A DNA stretch of 64,000 nt from Quillaja saponaria (taxonomy: Eukaryota; Streptophyta; Magnoliopsida; Fabales; Quillajaceae), in NCBI GenBank assembly GCA_029379385.1, contig CM055612.1, positions 7,688,001 through 7,752,000 of the forward strand, given 5' to 3'. Below, in pieces: positions 1 to 12,439 of the stretch. The position numbers and the translations under genes are program-made. Under the pieces are notes generated by a model that was not told where the DNA came from, ran no database searches, and saw only the letters and a list, made by a program, of their open reading frames with translations. How positions within the stretch are numbered: the stretch's first letter is position 1; every line of letters starts with the position of its first letter.

Positions 1-372
1 TTTCCATCTGAGTTTGACTAGTGAAGCAGTAAAAGTTGTGGACGTGAAGGGATATAAGTAATAATTACCTCTCTATAAAATCTTAAGCTTGGGTGGAGTA
101 TATAACTATTGAATCCAATAATTTTCCATTTTTGATGTTTTATTAAATTCCTTTTTGAGGTTTGACGTCTTTATTAGTTTTATACCTTAGACATGGGGAA
201 GTAGATATGGTTGCTATGTGTAAATTAGTCCTTCATGTGAGTTTGAACCCTTGGCATCCGTCGCATTGAGATATGATCTTGGGATAACCAATTTAACTTT
301 TTGGCTGCTTCATGTGTGAATGAACAAGCAATAAGAATGTTTAGTTTATCTTATTAAACCATTTATCTGCAG

Positions 373-1152
373 CTTTATCAAACGCATTGGGAGGTGTTAG
401 CAAGCTGGAGAAAATGTTAGAGATTTGGCATGCTGGTACGATGTTTTATACTCTTTCCACATGGGGACTTGCTCTGGCAGGGTAAGTTTTATACTTTTTC
501 ACTTGCTATATTTAGCATGTTTTTGGTGACTTTCTTTCTTGGTTTTTTTGTTTAAATGGAGTAGGCAGAGGCATTTATTGCATAGTTGATCTGTAGAGTT
601 GTCATATGTGAGTGTGATATATACAGAAGTTGCGAATGTTTCTGTAGATTGGTCCTACATTGACGTTAAGTACATGACAAGAGAAACTGTCTTATCTAGT
701 AACAGTAGAGTTTTAAAACATGATGCAGCAGCAAATGTTTTAAAGCCTAGTAAGTTCTGAACTTTTGACTGTCAATGTGGATTTCAATGACTAGGCTTTC
801 CATTTACGTGTGGTTTAAGGTTGACAAATAGTGTTCAGCTAAAACATGTTGCATGATTTAGTCTATACATGAAATTTCAAACTGAGGAAGAAATGGTTGT
901 ACAAATTAGGGGTTTCTCCCAGAGGAAAGCTGGTTTTGGTTAAGAGTTCATAGTATAGCTGAGAATGTGTTTTAGTTGTGCTCCTTTGAATAGTTGAATT
1001 CACCGCATCAGAAGCACCTGCAAGAGCATATGCATTGTTTTATCTTCCTGACTTGGTTTTTGGATGACAGATTGTATAAGAGCCGTACAGTGTTGAGACT
1101 TGCTGCACAGGGTATGCAAGCAACCAGTAAAGTTACTCTGAGGGTTCTCTGA
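373..1152 (+). CDS. 3' end of an unidentified small protein gene (last two exons)
   Basis: Two exons, 373-481 and 1071-1152, join in frame across a gtaagt donor and a ...gacag acceptor and end in TGA at 1150-1152. The first is preceded by a clean ctgcag acceptor, so the gene starts further left. The visible protein end is about 62 residues. It contains a charged stretch (KLEKMLEIWH), then a hydrophobic segment (FYTLSTWGLALAGLY) that may be membrane-embedded, and a short basic tail ending TLRVL. I do not recognise the family. Bases 2-50 also hold an open frame that could be the preceding exon, but no donor there joins well in phase, except possibly a gtgaag at about 22. Upstream exons are therefore unresolved. 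It converges on the gene at 2507-8345, 1.35 kb away. Confidence 0.55.
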
Positions 1153-2506
1153 ACCATGAAGTGAAAATGAACTACAATGTCAATGCATGGAGTTCTTAGT
1201 GGCTTGCATCTGTATAAATGTAATTAATGATTCTTTACTGCCTGTCAACTGTAATTAATGTATTCGAACCATAAAAATTGTAAATCATTGTAAATGATAT
1301 TGACATCTGAAACTAGAAACTGTCAATGACTGAATGTGTTCATTTTAGTTGACGCTCATGTTGATCTTGTTCTCATTAATACCGAGATGTACACAAGAGA
1401 ATGCTAGTGTTGGATGTAAAAGTGATGCCGATTAAAATGGCAGAAAGCAATTTATGGTGCTTTCGATCTTTATTAGAGAAAGCAATTTATCAACTTATTA
1501 TACTTTAAGGGGAGCAACAAGTAAAAATAAAAACAATTTTTTGATAGAAGCTAATACTTGACTTTGGGGTGAGGCAGATGCTACGTTGAGATAATCTAAC
1601 GCTTGTACCTAATTTTCACTGAACTGTCTACTCTTCAGGGAAATTTTGAAGGTTCATCAAGGGATGCTTTCAACAAGTGTTTCCCTTGATTTCTTGACAA
1701 ATTTACTTCCCATATTTGTTTTTTTCCTACCTTCTTAACTTTCAAATGTTGCTCAATGCAAAACAGAATCATATGATCCAGACAAATTACATGGGAGAGA
1801 AAGGGGCGAGGGGTTCAAACTAGAAATCTCCCATGTTGGAGAATTTCTTGTACCGCTTGCTTGTATGGTCTAATTCTTGAGTAGATACTCATTGATGGTC
1901 AATAGTTCAGAATTGCCCACTGTATTAGATATCTAGATACCATAACTAAGAAAAAGATACATTTTCAGCAAACTTCAATAACAATAAAGATAATACTAAG
2001 TATCATTGAGTACAGTCTTAATTCTTATACTGGTTAATCAGTAGAAAGGGAATTTCTGGCATAAGATCACCATCTTGTTACAGTTTGAGAGGGAGAGAAG
2101 CTGACTATTCTCTTTGGTCGCCTGCTGGAGGCACTACAGGATCAAAGCTTTGCTAATTGCAACATAAGCATTGGAAGAAAGTTCTTATAAAATTTTTGGA
2201 GAAGTACTTAAAGAAAATGGAACACCAGGCAAACTAAGCTTTCTGGCAGAATGACGTTCACGTAAAGTTTGTGAACCATGCCCCATAAGACAAAACATGT
2301 GCAAGTTTTGTAAACCTATAATTATCTCCACAACAGATTTGTGGTTCCCACAACACTTACAAAACAAACTACTTTGTACAAGATAAAGCAGCTTAATTGA
2401 TATAACTTAATTGAGCTACATTGCATGGAAAAGAACCTTAAATCAACCAATTTTATTTTGTCAATGTATTCTTAGAATAACCATAGTATGCTTCTCGATG
2501 GTATCA
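1153..2506. other. Intergenic DNA between two convergent genes
   Basis: This stretch holds the 3' ends of both flanking genes. I see no convincing coding exon. Around 1800-1870 a moderately G+C-rich patch resembles dispersed-repeat sequence, but I cannot assign it to a family. Confidence 0.5.
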
Positions 2507-5500
2507 TCATGTATCTAAAGTCTTCCTTTTCCGGTTGGCTGCAGAGAGAACATCTGCCTGAGCCTGACCAAATACAGACCTGCACGATGTGCAAAGCCAC
2601 AACAAAATCATGAGGTAGCTGATGACAGAAAACACATGTTAAAAAAGGATTTGGGATCAACTGCCAACAAGAGCAAGCCATCCAAAAGGAGTGATAGAGA
2701 GTTATAGAATTGACTCATAGCTTTCATCTATCTCCAATTGAAGACCGAGTCTATAATAATAAACGGGCAGTATATTCTCCTGAAATTCTTGTTTCTACTC
2801 TAGATGCTGTGGTACAATCTTCAGCCTCTTAGTAGAGTTCCTTTGTAAGTGTTCAATAGAGTTATTCATCTGCATTCTTGTATCGCTATGAATTCTCAAC
2901 TCCAGTTTACTCGAATATGCATAATTAGAATTTCTTATCATAATCATTTTTATTTTATTTTTTTAAAGAAAAAACATTCAGATGGCTTAAATTTTGAAAC
3001 ATAAGAATTAAGCTTTATAAACCTCCACCTACAGTGTTGCAGCTTTATAGACACCATGCTGCAAATCGACTTTGTTTCAAAAATCAACTTGTGGTAATAA
3101 AGGATTGATAAACCATTAACCTGAAGACACTCCACTTATAAGCTAGTATAGAGTAAAGAAAGTCTCATCTGCAACCCACAAGTGTAGGCTACACAGATAA
3201 ACATTGATACTCTGATCAATAGGTTCCTAGCACCGTTTGATAATAAACAGAAAATAAATTAAGAAAAAAATAAGACACGACATAATGGCGCCTAGCACCA
3301 TTAGTAAAGGATGCTGTCAACATTTGCACAAGAAAATCAGCAACACTCGCATTCGTTAACACCAAATGGCGTTGCTCTAACCAAGGATAAAGAGAAAACA
3401 CAAACCATGATGACAAATGGCATAATATAGAGAACCACTCACCCACAGGTTGAACATTTTTTGTGATGCTCACAGAATATCGACAAGCAAACAGAACATA
3501 TATAGCCCATGTCTATTGTCTGTTTATGGCAAAAGCACCTGCAAATTCCATACAATTGCTTAGGTGCGTCACAACTTCAGATCAGAGAAGACATGAAGAT
3601 TTCCAACCAAACAATTTCTACAAAACACCACATTTATAAGATTCAACTCCATAATAGATAGTAAAAGGAAAAGCATCAATTGCGAAAAGAATTTGAACCT
3701 TCAGCTGTAAGTCATCTGTTGTTTATATTAAGATATCATTCAATTGCCCAGAGTTTCTTATATGGTCAGTTTAGGGTCTGAAAGTTGGCTTTATGATTGT
3801 AGAAAATATGTAGTGGGGTAGCTGATTAATTTTGGGGTAAAGGGGACAAGGAATTCTACTTGGAAATCAAAGCCGTAACTGAAATAAGATACAAGCAAGA
3901 GCCACAGATAGAACAGAAGAGCTTTCCAGTGTCAAAAATGACAAGGTTAAAGGGCCTTGAGGTTGGAGGAACTCCTTGTATGAAGGACCTTTAAGGTTGG
4001 TTCCTTATGTGCTATCTGAAATTAAGGAGTAAGAAGCATGTCTTACAATCAGAAGAAAGCAGGAAAAGGGTTGAACAAATTGGTGCTATTTTGAATTTGA
4101 ATAAAAGAAAAATTTTAGTGGATAATGCCAAGGCCAATCATATTCTTTTATATTTCTTTTATTTTTTGGAGGGGAAATTCTAATGCTAAACAGACAAGAA
4201 ACATCATGCTTTCTCCTCACATACGAATGCCAAAATTTAATACCTCTCTCACAGAAATATGTAAGAACAAAACTGGAGCTTTAATGACACTTCAATTATG
4301 TAGTTGACATTCTTAAGCTAATCATGATTTGCAAATGCTTGTCAGGTATTACGTAAATGTGTAGCTTACTCCACCCCCACCCCCCCAAGGAGAGAGAACA
4401 AATAAAATAAGCATGAGAGCGGTAACTTACGATGCACGAAAATCCACACCAACCGATTTAGGAAGCCGCAAAAATGTACGAGAATGCAAATCAGTAGCAA
4501 AGATTGTCTGCACAAACAAGGTCAAATTAATGTTAGTAGAAGATTCCTGACAACAAAAAGTTAATAGAAAATGATAGGATAGAAGATGGCCACATGAGCA
4601 GAACAAACTAAAAGTGGAAAGGTTGAAGAAACTCCAAAAAGTTTTGATCATATTTATAGTTACAATGGTGGATCTACAGTAGGACAAAATCAGGTACATA
4701 GCAGTTTCTGAACTGAAACTCAATAGCGTTCAGCATTCAAACACAAAAATGGGAACCACTAATGGTTAATCAAGACCTTGCAAGTTTCTCGACTCAAAGC
4801 TGATCAGTGTTGTCAAACATGACTCAAATGTCCAGGCCCAGTACAGTTATAATGAGAAAGTGTTCTAGTGCCACAAACTTTTCCAACTTTTTTATTTCTT
4901 CAACAATAAAATAAAACAATTCTACATTCTATCATCTTTGAACAGGAACTTTATAGCAAAGAAAACAATGGTTCAAAAGAACATCCTCTCAAAAACAACC
5001 ACCATAGGGTGAAAGATATTCTGTTTAAATTTCATTAGTTTCTCAATTTACAGGATTGCAAAAGGAAATATGCCTATAACCTTAATATTAGTAACTAACT
5101 TGAAATCCATTTACACGCTACCATATAAGAAAGGCCTGATGAAAATCTTCTACAGCTTTCTGCACCTCAATCATTACTTTCAGGGCAAGTACTCCACCAG
5201 GCAATTATGTCTTTGTGAATTCATTTTCTTTATCATATTTTATGCTTCACCAATTTGTGGCATCTTTGTTTCACGTGAAATTGATCATTCTAGTGTCTCA
5301 CAAAATATATGCACAATAACATAAACTCTAGGAAAGCATTGAATCAAAATAATAGCCAGCCTGTTAAAACAAAACCATGCAATGTTCTCCTAACTGAATC
5401 CAGTTCTACCTTGCACAGCCTGGGATCAATGTATCTATCATATTTTTGCCATCTCAAATTGTAGCAACATATTTTCCAATCCAATAACTTACAACTATCA

Positions 5501-8345
5501 ACTGACAATATTAAACATCACAAAATCACACAGTTGATTATCAGAGTCCATAAACTTCAACCCCGCACAACAGCACTTGCAAACATAATGAACTCGACAG
5601 AGACCACTCAACAAAATTTCCAGTAGAAATAACAAAAGCATAATAAAGACCACACAGATGCAGCAAAAAGAGCAACTCACTGAGAAATATTGGAAAATCC
5701 CATCCAGTTGCGGGGGCTTGTAATATACGCCACCTGTTATGTATGAAGCCTGTTATTCAGATGGATCAGAAGCAAACAGAAGAGTTAACAGATGTTGCTG
5801 CATACTCTGGAACACCAAATCATTCCCTATACATTATAACTACCTGCTGGAGGAATGCAGAATTGTTAGAACCTACATAACAAGAATCTATTGGAACCTG
5901 CAATAGGAACAAAAGAAACGTAAACATTTCTCAAACTTGACAAGGCGATAATGAAATTTACAAGTAAAGCGGATATAATTCAAACAAAAAGAGAAAACCA
6001 AGGATACAAATGAGGCTAATATACATGTAAACATTATGATTCCCTTCCAAAAAGTATTTTATTGCACTTGCAGAGGCTAAGACTTATCGAGCCCTAGTAA
6101 ATTATAATCTGACTTACTCCTCTCAGAGAGTGAACAAGAAATAGGGAAAGAAAACAAGGAGAAAAAAATAAGTAGCTCCAGTTGCAAATGTTTGCATAGA
6201 ACAATAAGTGGCCACCTACAAGAAATTCATCCTGCCATTTGTAACAAAAAAATTATACAGCAATTCATATCATTTACAGGACATATAGTGAAGATATAAG
6301 GTTCTTACCATAGACCTCTGTGCAGAGAAAATCGCATTCATAATTGCTACATACCTGAAAAGAATGGGGAAATGTTTTGAGGTAAAAGATCAACCTATAA
6401 GTGAATAGAAATAATGCATAGATCTTGAGGAACATACTGTTCTGGTCCATCTGGGGATCCATGTAGACATAATATCTGTTCCATCATAAATAAAACAATT
6501 CAGAAGAAATTATTTGCAGTCATAAAAATGAAGAAGAAGAATACAAAATCAGAAAACAGGCAGCGGAAGAAATAATTGAAATAATGCCAGAAGGAAAATT
6601 CCTAACACAAAGCAATTTAGATAAGTGAATATAAACAAGCAAGACCGACCATGTATCTGAACCTCTAAAGATACATAATAAGTGCAACTAGTCAATAATA
6701 ATTCAACATTGCTTGATATTTAAAAACTCTATGTATTACTATTAACAATTTTCAGTTTGAAATTTCACTAATTATTCCTTCACGAAGTATGATCTTTCAG
6801 TACTTATTGAAAAGGTAATTTCATAGAATGAGATTAGAGGTCTTCAAAGGTATAGAAAAAATAATTGACAAAACAAAGAGTTTAAGTAATTTAAGGTTTC
6901 AGTACATTTCCCTAATTAAAATCTCATGCTTTATTCAAGTCAACATTTATTATCAATATTTTCAGCACCAAGTGTGTCAAAAACTTAACAGACACGTACT
7001 TTTTTTTTGTTTCCCTGTCCTTTTGCTATCAAGATTCAAGATTACTCTTAATCAAAGCACTAAGAAGCTACTACATCAAGTGTCAAATAATGAGAAATTC
7101 AGCAATGTTGGATTTTTTTACAACTATCAGCACAACAAAAACAAAAGCTTCTTGTGGCTAGCAAAATATTACCATCATGTTTGTCAATGTTTACTATATT
7201 CTACCTATCAAACAAGTTATTGCAGTATATATAAATCCAAATAGCATACATGTTGCACAGACGAAAGTATTGAACCAATATTATTTGATGAATTAGTGCA
7301 AGTAATCCAACTTGACAAACATTCATAATTACATATACATATAGTCAAGCAATTTCGTCTATTCAGTTAGACCAGTTTGCAACTTAATACGCTAATCAGA
7401 ATTAGTGCAAATAATCCAACTTGAAGAAAATTCATAATTACATATGCATATACTCACCCTAGGTTGTGGATGGAGTGGTCCCGAGCGAAAAACCCTCTGT
7501 ATGTCTAGTCATTATATCAGGTCAAACAAACTTGTCAAAGGATGCATTTACATTTCCCTAGTGATATTGAAATTGCTCCAATGTGCTTATAGGCTCAATG
7601 ATAAAAAATAAAAAACAGTACTTACTGCTACAACTTAACAACATTTTAATGGAGCATTTAAAAGAATTCCACAGAATGCAACTGTGTCATCGAATCATTC
7701 AATTGATATATGAAGCATTACAGAATATAATGTCAATAGTAGAGAATAAATCACTAAACAGGATACAACAAAGAGCCATGGACAATGAGCCCGATAACAG
7801 TGAAGATGCAATAGCTCCTTCTGAGTCCACCTTTCCCAACTGCTCATCCTTGTCAACAAATTCCTCCAATTTCAGCAACAAATTGGAAGAAAGCGCAGGC
7901 ATTGTTCCAGTTTCCAAACCATGGTCACTGGTTGTAGACGAATCATAGATATAGCCACATGAATTGCGCCCGGTGGCAATAACAACAACTTGGTTGAGTT
8001 GATTGAGGAGTAAGATTGAATTCAGAAAAGTAAGTACCTGGAAAAACAATAATAATAATCAGAATGTTAACATTGCTTTCTTCCTGAATTTCTAGGGTTT
8101 GCAGAGTTTAGAAAACGAGGGTATCATTTCTCTAAGAGAGACATTACATGAGAAAGAAAGTCGGAAAATTGAAGAGAAAATGTGCTCCAAAAGAAAGGGT
8201 TTGTGTCCATTAATACAACCAGAAGGCTAACATCATCTGCAATGACAAAATCAAACATAGAGTAAGAGTGAAACACGTGAGTGTTATTCTTGTCAGAGAG
8301 GAAGAAAGAGGAACCTGTATAGAGCTTTGAAGGAGCTGAAGCCAT
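2507..8345 (-). CDS. TFB4: TFIIH core subunit TFB4 (p34/GTF2H3), 11 exons
   Basis: Exons in coding order: 8345-8315, 8236-8148, 8037-7767, 7504-7458, 6475-6438, 6354-6309, 5897-5844, 5749-5681, 4507-4431, 3538-3443, 2579-2507. All join in frame with GT..AG introns to give 891 nt (296 aa), close to the roughly 300 aa known for plant TFB4. The start [10 protein letters not shown] and blocks such as [47 protein letters not shown] and IFATDLHSR match the family. The N-terminal three quarters is the von Willebrand A-like domain. The C-terminus has a cysteine-rich zinc module: C242, C244, C255, C258, C263, C269, C272. TFB4 is known to bind p44/SSL1 in the TFIIH core, acting in RNA polymerase II initiation and nucleotide excision repair in the nucleus. 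The protein ends in a basic NRKRKTLDT tail. Confidence 0.93.
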
Positions 8346-9334
8346 GACTGAGCTGAGTTGTATTAGAGAGCTTGAATTTCTCAGTTGTTATCGTGTAGTC
8401 CGTTTAGCGGGAATTGGAGGCAGAGACTGCGAAAGTTGGATTTCACAGGAAATTGTGGACCACATTGGCCTAAGGGAATGTTTTGGTTTTGGTTTTGGGT
8501 GAATGTTTTTACAAGATGGTTTATATTATCAAATATTTAAAAGATTCGGGTTAGGGATAGGGTGTAATCTTAATTTTTAATGAATATTTATATTTATATA
8601 TAATAAGTTAATTTTTTTGTTATTATTAATATTTATTATAGTCATTAGAGTAACTTTATGATAAATTTATTAAATACTAATTTATAATTGTTATTTATTA
8701 AAAACAGTTTTTGTATTATTTTATTAAATATTACTATTATAATATTTTAACAATAGTTCAAAAAAGTTATGAGATTACAATACTTCTAAAAAAGTTACTG
8801 TATTACTAAACAAAACCTTACTTATGCGACTGGGCTTAATGGTTATTTGAAAACATCTTATTGGTAGGCGAAACTAGTAAGGATATTTAGTCGGACAAAA
8901 ACCAAATAGATAAAATGTGATTTTAGTAACACTAAGATAGACTTGACTTAATTAATTTTAAATATTCCGACAATCTCTACAAAATATATATTTAAATATT
9001 TAAGGTCATTTATATAGAAATATAGTACAATTGAGCATGATTTGAATTTTAAAATTAAGGTATGATAGGTGAAGTAGCGAATTGTATCATGAGTTTTATG
9101 TGACCCAAAATTTTATAATATATTATAAGAAAAATTTTATAGGATAGTAGTGAAATTGGTTATGTTATATTGTTTTGAATGTTAAATAGTTAAGAAATAA
9201 CATCGCATAAGATGTGAGTAGCTAAAATGTAAATGTTGAGGTGAATGATCAAATATATAAAAAAGTATATAATATCTTACCAAAAAAAAAAAAAAAAAAA
9301 GTATATAATATGAAATAAGGAGATATGTAGAATG
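8346..9334. other. A+T-rich intergenic DNA
   Basis: After the presumed TFB4 promoter (about 8346-8500) the sequence becomes extremely A+T-rich. I see no coding exon. It includes a short poly(A) insertion flanked by direct repeats at 9265-9311, listed separately. Confidence 0.5.
9265..9311 (+). repeat. Poly(A) micro-insertion flanked by 11-bp direct repeats
   Basis: The 11-mer gtatataatat occurs at 9265-9275 and again at 9301-9311. Between them lie cttacc and about 19 A residues. A short tract ending in poly(A) between perfect direct repeats is the footprint expected of a heavily 5'-truncated target-primed (LINE/SINE-type) insertion. In DNA this A+T-rich, chance or slippage is also possible. 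Confidence 0.4.
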
Positions 9335-9605
9335 ATTGATATAGTACCCATCGAAGAGAAAATGAGGAGAATTACTTACGTTAGTTTGGATATATCAAAC
9401 ATATGTCAGTGGACGCTATAGTTAGAAAATATGACTCAGTGTAGGTGATTGGTGTTAGACGGGATATAAGAGATTGAAAATTATATGGGACAATCATTTA
9501 TAATGATATGAGTATTTGAAGCATTATTAAAAATGGTGCACTGGATACAAATTATAAAATATAATTTATATAGCCGATCACAACTAGTTTATAATTTAAA
9601 ATTTA
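9335..9605 (+). mobile_element. Decayed RTE-type LINE, C-terminal end
   Basis: On the + strand, broken frames recall the C-terminal end of plant RTE-type non-LTR retrotransposon proteins: a PIEEKMRR stretch, then a decayed equivalent of the WFGHVQRRP-VDA-VRRCD block (readable as FGYIKHMSVDAIVRKYD). Near 9570-9600 a decayed form of the usual ADPN-plus-3'-tail sequence is visible. Stops and frameshifts are numerous, so it is inert. The same domain occurs better preserved at 54.0-55.4 kb on the opposite strand. Confidence 0.55.
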
Positions 9606-9974
9606 ATTGAGCTAAATTAGATGTAATGTACACCAAAGACATACATAAATTTGATAATTTCAGGAGTAATTATATTTGTACTTTTTTAGTTGTGTAAGTA
9701 AAAAATATATTATCATTAATTTTAGTTTATTATATGTCATATTATAATAGTTAATTATATTCAAATGCTTATTACATTATATTTGGTTCCATATTTTATC
9801 ACCAATATTTTTCTTAATTTTTTATTTGAATTCTGAGTAAAAAGTCATAAATTATTTATTTTACTTTAATTTAATTAAAATATATTAGATCGGCTCGGAC
9901 TATCCAAAAATCCTGTTCCGACCTGATCCTCAGGGAGGTTTGGCTCAAAAAGAATTTTAAATAGGTCTTGAGCT

Positions 9975-10136
9975 CTAATCCTTCACCGATCTCATATGAG
10001 CCATCATTTCATCGTTTCTGCGGTTTAATTCCTCCATTTTGTCAATCGTCTGATGTACTACCTCCTGAGCACCGTTGATTTTGTTTTCCAGCTTCTGGAG
10101 CTCACCCTGAAGATGTTGATTCTTGGTTTCCACCAT
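9975..10136 (-). pseudogene. N-terminal fragment of a Ty3/gypsy-type Gag (53 codons)
   Basis: An open frame starts at ATG 10136 and stops at TAG 9975-9977. It begins MVETKNQHLQGEL and is rich in Gln, Glu and Lys in an alpha-helical pattern. This resembles the start of plant LTR-retrotransposon Gag proteins. A primer-binding-site match lies immediately upstream on the same strand. The rest of gag and pol is absent, so this is a truncated remnant. The Ty3/gypsy rather than Ty1/copia assignment rests on the Gag N-terminus and is tentative. Confidence 0.6.
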
Positions 10137-10140
10137 GATC

Positions 10141-10151
10141 CTCTGATACCA
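10141..10151 (-). other. Primer binding site for initiator tRNA-Met (LTR retrotransposon)
   Basis: Read on the minus strand this is TGGTATCAGAG, complementary to the 3' end of plant initiator tRNA-Met and the commonest priming site of plant LTR retrotransposons. It sits 5 bases upstream of the Gag fragment's ATG. Confidence 0.7.
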
Positions 10152-10154
10152 AAA

Positions 10155-10384
10155 TGTTAACTTTGGCAGTGGAGCTAACGGAAATTTCAGATGGAAACGA
10201 AAACAAGCTACAGCTAAAGAGAAATAGAGAGAAAACCTAAGTCATCATGCAAATTGACGAAATTGAAAGGAGTTACAGCTCAATCCTTATAGCCTAATGC
10301 TTTTGATTAATTGTTGATTAGCCATTAAAGATTTAATCGTGAGAGATTGGATGGTCAGATTCATGTGTAAATGAAATATTTACA
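10155..10384 (-). mobile_element. Candidate 5' LTR of the truncated retrotransposon
   Basis: On the minus strand this 230-base interval starts TGTAAATATT and ends TTAACA, a TG...CA pattern expected of an LTR. It ends 3 bases before the primer binding site. No second LTR copy was found in the window, so the boundaries are inferred from position only. Confidence 0.4.
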
Positions 10385-11116
10385 CGAATTCGTTAGCAAT
10401 TTCAATTTCAACTTCAAGTTCTATTATTGATGTTGCTCAGTTGACTCACCCATCAGTTGAGCTGATAATATTACTTCTTGATGACATTATAGGCATTGTT
10501 CTTCCTCGTTATGTAAATATTTTGTTTTCTTTCTTTTGAGATTTGTCCTGTTAGTAATAAAAAAAAATCTTTAATGAGAAAATCTTTTGAATGCCACGTG
10601 GTTTGTTTCGTCATGGTTTTAGTATTGAGCCCAGGGGTGAATATGTGCAATTAGTTGCCATACTTTGAATATTAAAATAGTTTACATAGATAATAAGAAA
10701 TAGTAAGCAATAGATTTTGACCCACAAGACTTGGTTCGGTAGGATTGTTTAAATAATGTTAGAGATTCAGGTTCTACAGAAAAAGAGATAGCCACAAACT
10801 CGAGATTAAAGTTTAATTTTGAGTGTAGGAATACTCTTTGGAAAAAAAATAGAAAAAAAGGAAATGGCTTCAGTGTTAATAAGTTTTTTATGAAATATTA
10901 AGGCCTCGTCCCAAAAGTAAGACAGAGGGGAGAAGGATAAGAGAAAAGCAAAGAAACAACAAAACCGCCCATCATTTATGATTCCATGACGCTTCAGCAC
11001 TCTCCCATGCCCCGATGCCAACCTTTTCCTCATCACCCCAGCCATTATAGAAAGAGTTCATTCTTATAAAAATCATCCATCAATTTGAATTCACCATTCA
11101 AAAGTTTCATTCACTA
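10385..11116. other. Intergenic DNA and protease promoter
   Basis: No exon is evident. TATAAA at 11065-11070 lies about 50 bp upstream of the protease ATG and is a plausible TATA box, which would leave a very short 5' UTR. Confidence 0.45.
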
Positions 11117-12439
11117 ATGGACTCTACATTTCCATCCTCACATTCAATCCCACTTTTTCTGCCATTATCAATAACAATCACAATATCTGTACTCCTTTCA
11201 CATTCACTATCATCCTCAACACCGCCACCAATTCCTGGCTTCCGGGTCAGCCTAAATCGCATTGGTGCCAGACAAAACTTCACCCACATACAATTAATCC
11301 AGCGAGCAATATACCATGGAAAATGCCGGGTTGAGAAGCTCACTGCAACAATGACACCTGCACCCTGCAACGGTTTACAGGCCCCTATTCATGCAGGAAT
11401 TGGAGAGTTCTTAGTGAATTTATCAATTGGAACCCCGCCATTACCTCTCAATGCAATAGTTGACACAGGCAACGACTTGGTCTCGACACAGTGCAAGCCA
11501 TGCAAGCATTGCTGTACACAACCAAATTCAATCTTCGACCCTACTCAATCTTCTTCGTATTCGAATATTTCCTTCTCTAAAGGATCTTGTAAAGCTTTGG
11601 GTAATGATTCTAAGTGTGACAACTATGTGTGCAAGTATTTGATTAGTTACGGAGATGACTCCACAACTGAAGGTTTATTGGCAAAAGAGACTTTCACATT
11701 TGGAGACTCTTTTCAGCAAGTTTCTGTACCAAATGTAAGCTTTGGTTGTGAAGTAAACAACCAGGAGAGGTGGAACCAAACTGGAGGACTAGTGGAACTT
11801 GGACGTGGTCCCTTGTCCCTAATTTCACAACTGGGTTTAAAGAAATTCTCCTACTGCTTAACTTCCTCTACCAGCAACAGCACTAATACTCTCTTTTTTG
11901 GCTCCCAGCCATACTTAAATTCCTCAACCATAGTGAAAGTCACCCAATTGCTACAAAACACAATCCTCCGTACGTATTATTATATACCCCTAGAAGGTAT
12001 CACAGTTGGGGAAACTCTCCTGCCTATTCAAAAGTCATTGTTTGAAATAAACAAGGATGGCAGTCGGGGTGTGATCTTAGATTCTGGAACCACAATGACC
12101 CTTTTACATGAGGATGCTTATGATTTGCTTAGACAGGCATTTCTTGTTCTGTCTAAGCTGCATATATCAAAAAGGGGACCTAAGGGGCTTGATCTCCGCT
12201 TTGACTTGCCTTCACAAAGTGATGAGGATATTGAGGTGCCAAAGCTTATATTACACTTCACAGGATTTGATTTGAAGCTGCCTACTGAGAATTATGTGAT
12301 ACCAGATAAAGGGTTAGGAGTAGTGTGCTTGACAATTGGTCCAGCAGGGAGTCCCTTTGTTTTGGTAAATATGATGCAGCAGAATTTTTTGGTTCTTCAT
12401 GATCTTGAGAAGGAGAGACTGTCATTTATGCCAACCTAG
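11117..12439 (+). CDS. Nepenthesin-like (A1B) aspartic protease, intronless, atypical
   Basis: A single 440-codon frame starts MDSTFPSSHS, followed by a hydrophobic signal-peptide-like segment (about residues 11-34). Family landmarks occur in order: GEFLVNLSIGTPP (97-109); first catalytic motif DTGND (116-120); the Cys-rich nepenthesin insert CKPCKHCC (126-133); the flap region YGDDSTTEG (178-186); LGRGPLSLISQLG (228-240); YYIPLEGITVG (288-298); second catalytic motif DSGTT (322-326). The family is usually secreted or vacuolar. Oddities: the first motif reads DTGN not DTGS; the usual Trp after DL is Ser123; the usual Cys in the LDLC-F block is Arg361; the FGN-QQQN block reads LVNMMQQN. The TAG at 12437-12439 stands where CAG would give the family's usual PTQC end, and the next codons are TGT GGC CAT CTG TAG. 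It may be an altered active enzyme or an early pseudogene. Confidence 0.85.
   Translation: MDSTFPSSHSIPLFLPLSITITISVLLSHSLSSSTPPPIPGFRVSLNRIGARQNFTHIQLIQRAIYHGKCRVEKLTATMTPAPCNGLQAPIHAGIGEFLVNLSIGTPPLPLNAIVDTGNDLVSTQCKPCKHCCTQPNSIFDPTQSSSYSNISFSKGSCKALGNDSKCDNYVCKYLISYGDDSTTEGLLAKETFTFGDSFQQVSVPNVSFGCEVNNQERWNQTGGLVELGRGPLSLISQLGLKKFSYCLTSSTSNSTNTLFFGSQPYLNSSTIVKVTQLLQNTILRTYYYIPLEGITVGETLLPIQKSLFEINKDGSRGVILDSGTTMTLLHEDAYDLLRQAFLVLSKLHISKRGPKGLDLRFDLPSQSDEDIEVPKLILHFTGFDLKLPTENYVIPDKGLGVVCLTIGPAGSPFVLVNMMQQNFLVLHDLEKERLSFMPT

Noticed and set aside
4370..4390. C-rich run (acccccaccccccc) as an i-motif/G4
   Set aside because: Only two long C-runs, so the four-run quadruplex rule is not met.
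6828..7244. 138-codon open frame on the + strand
   Set aside because: It lies in introns 4-5 of TFB4 on the opposite strand, with no domain and A+T-rich codon use.
8560..8830. Possible MITE in very A+T-rich DNA
   Set aside because: I could see only one end with transposon-like text and could not find a matching inverted arm.
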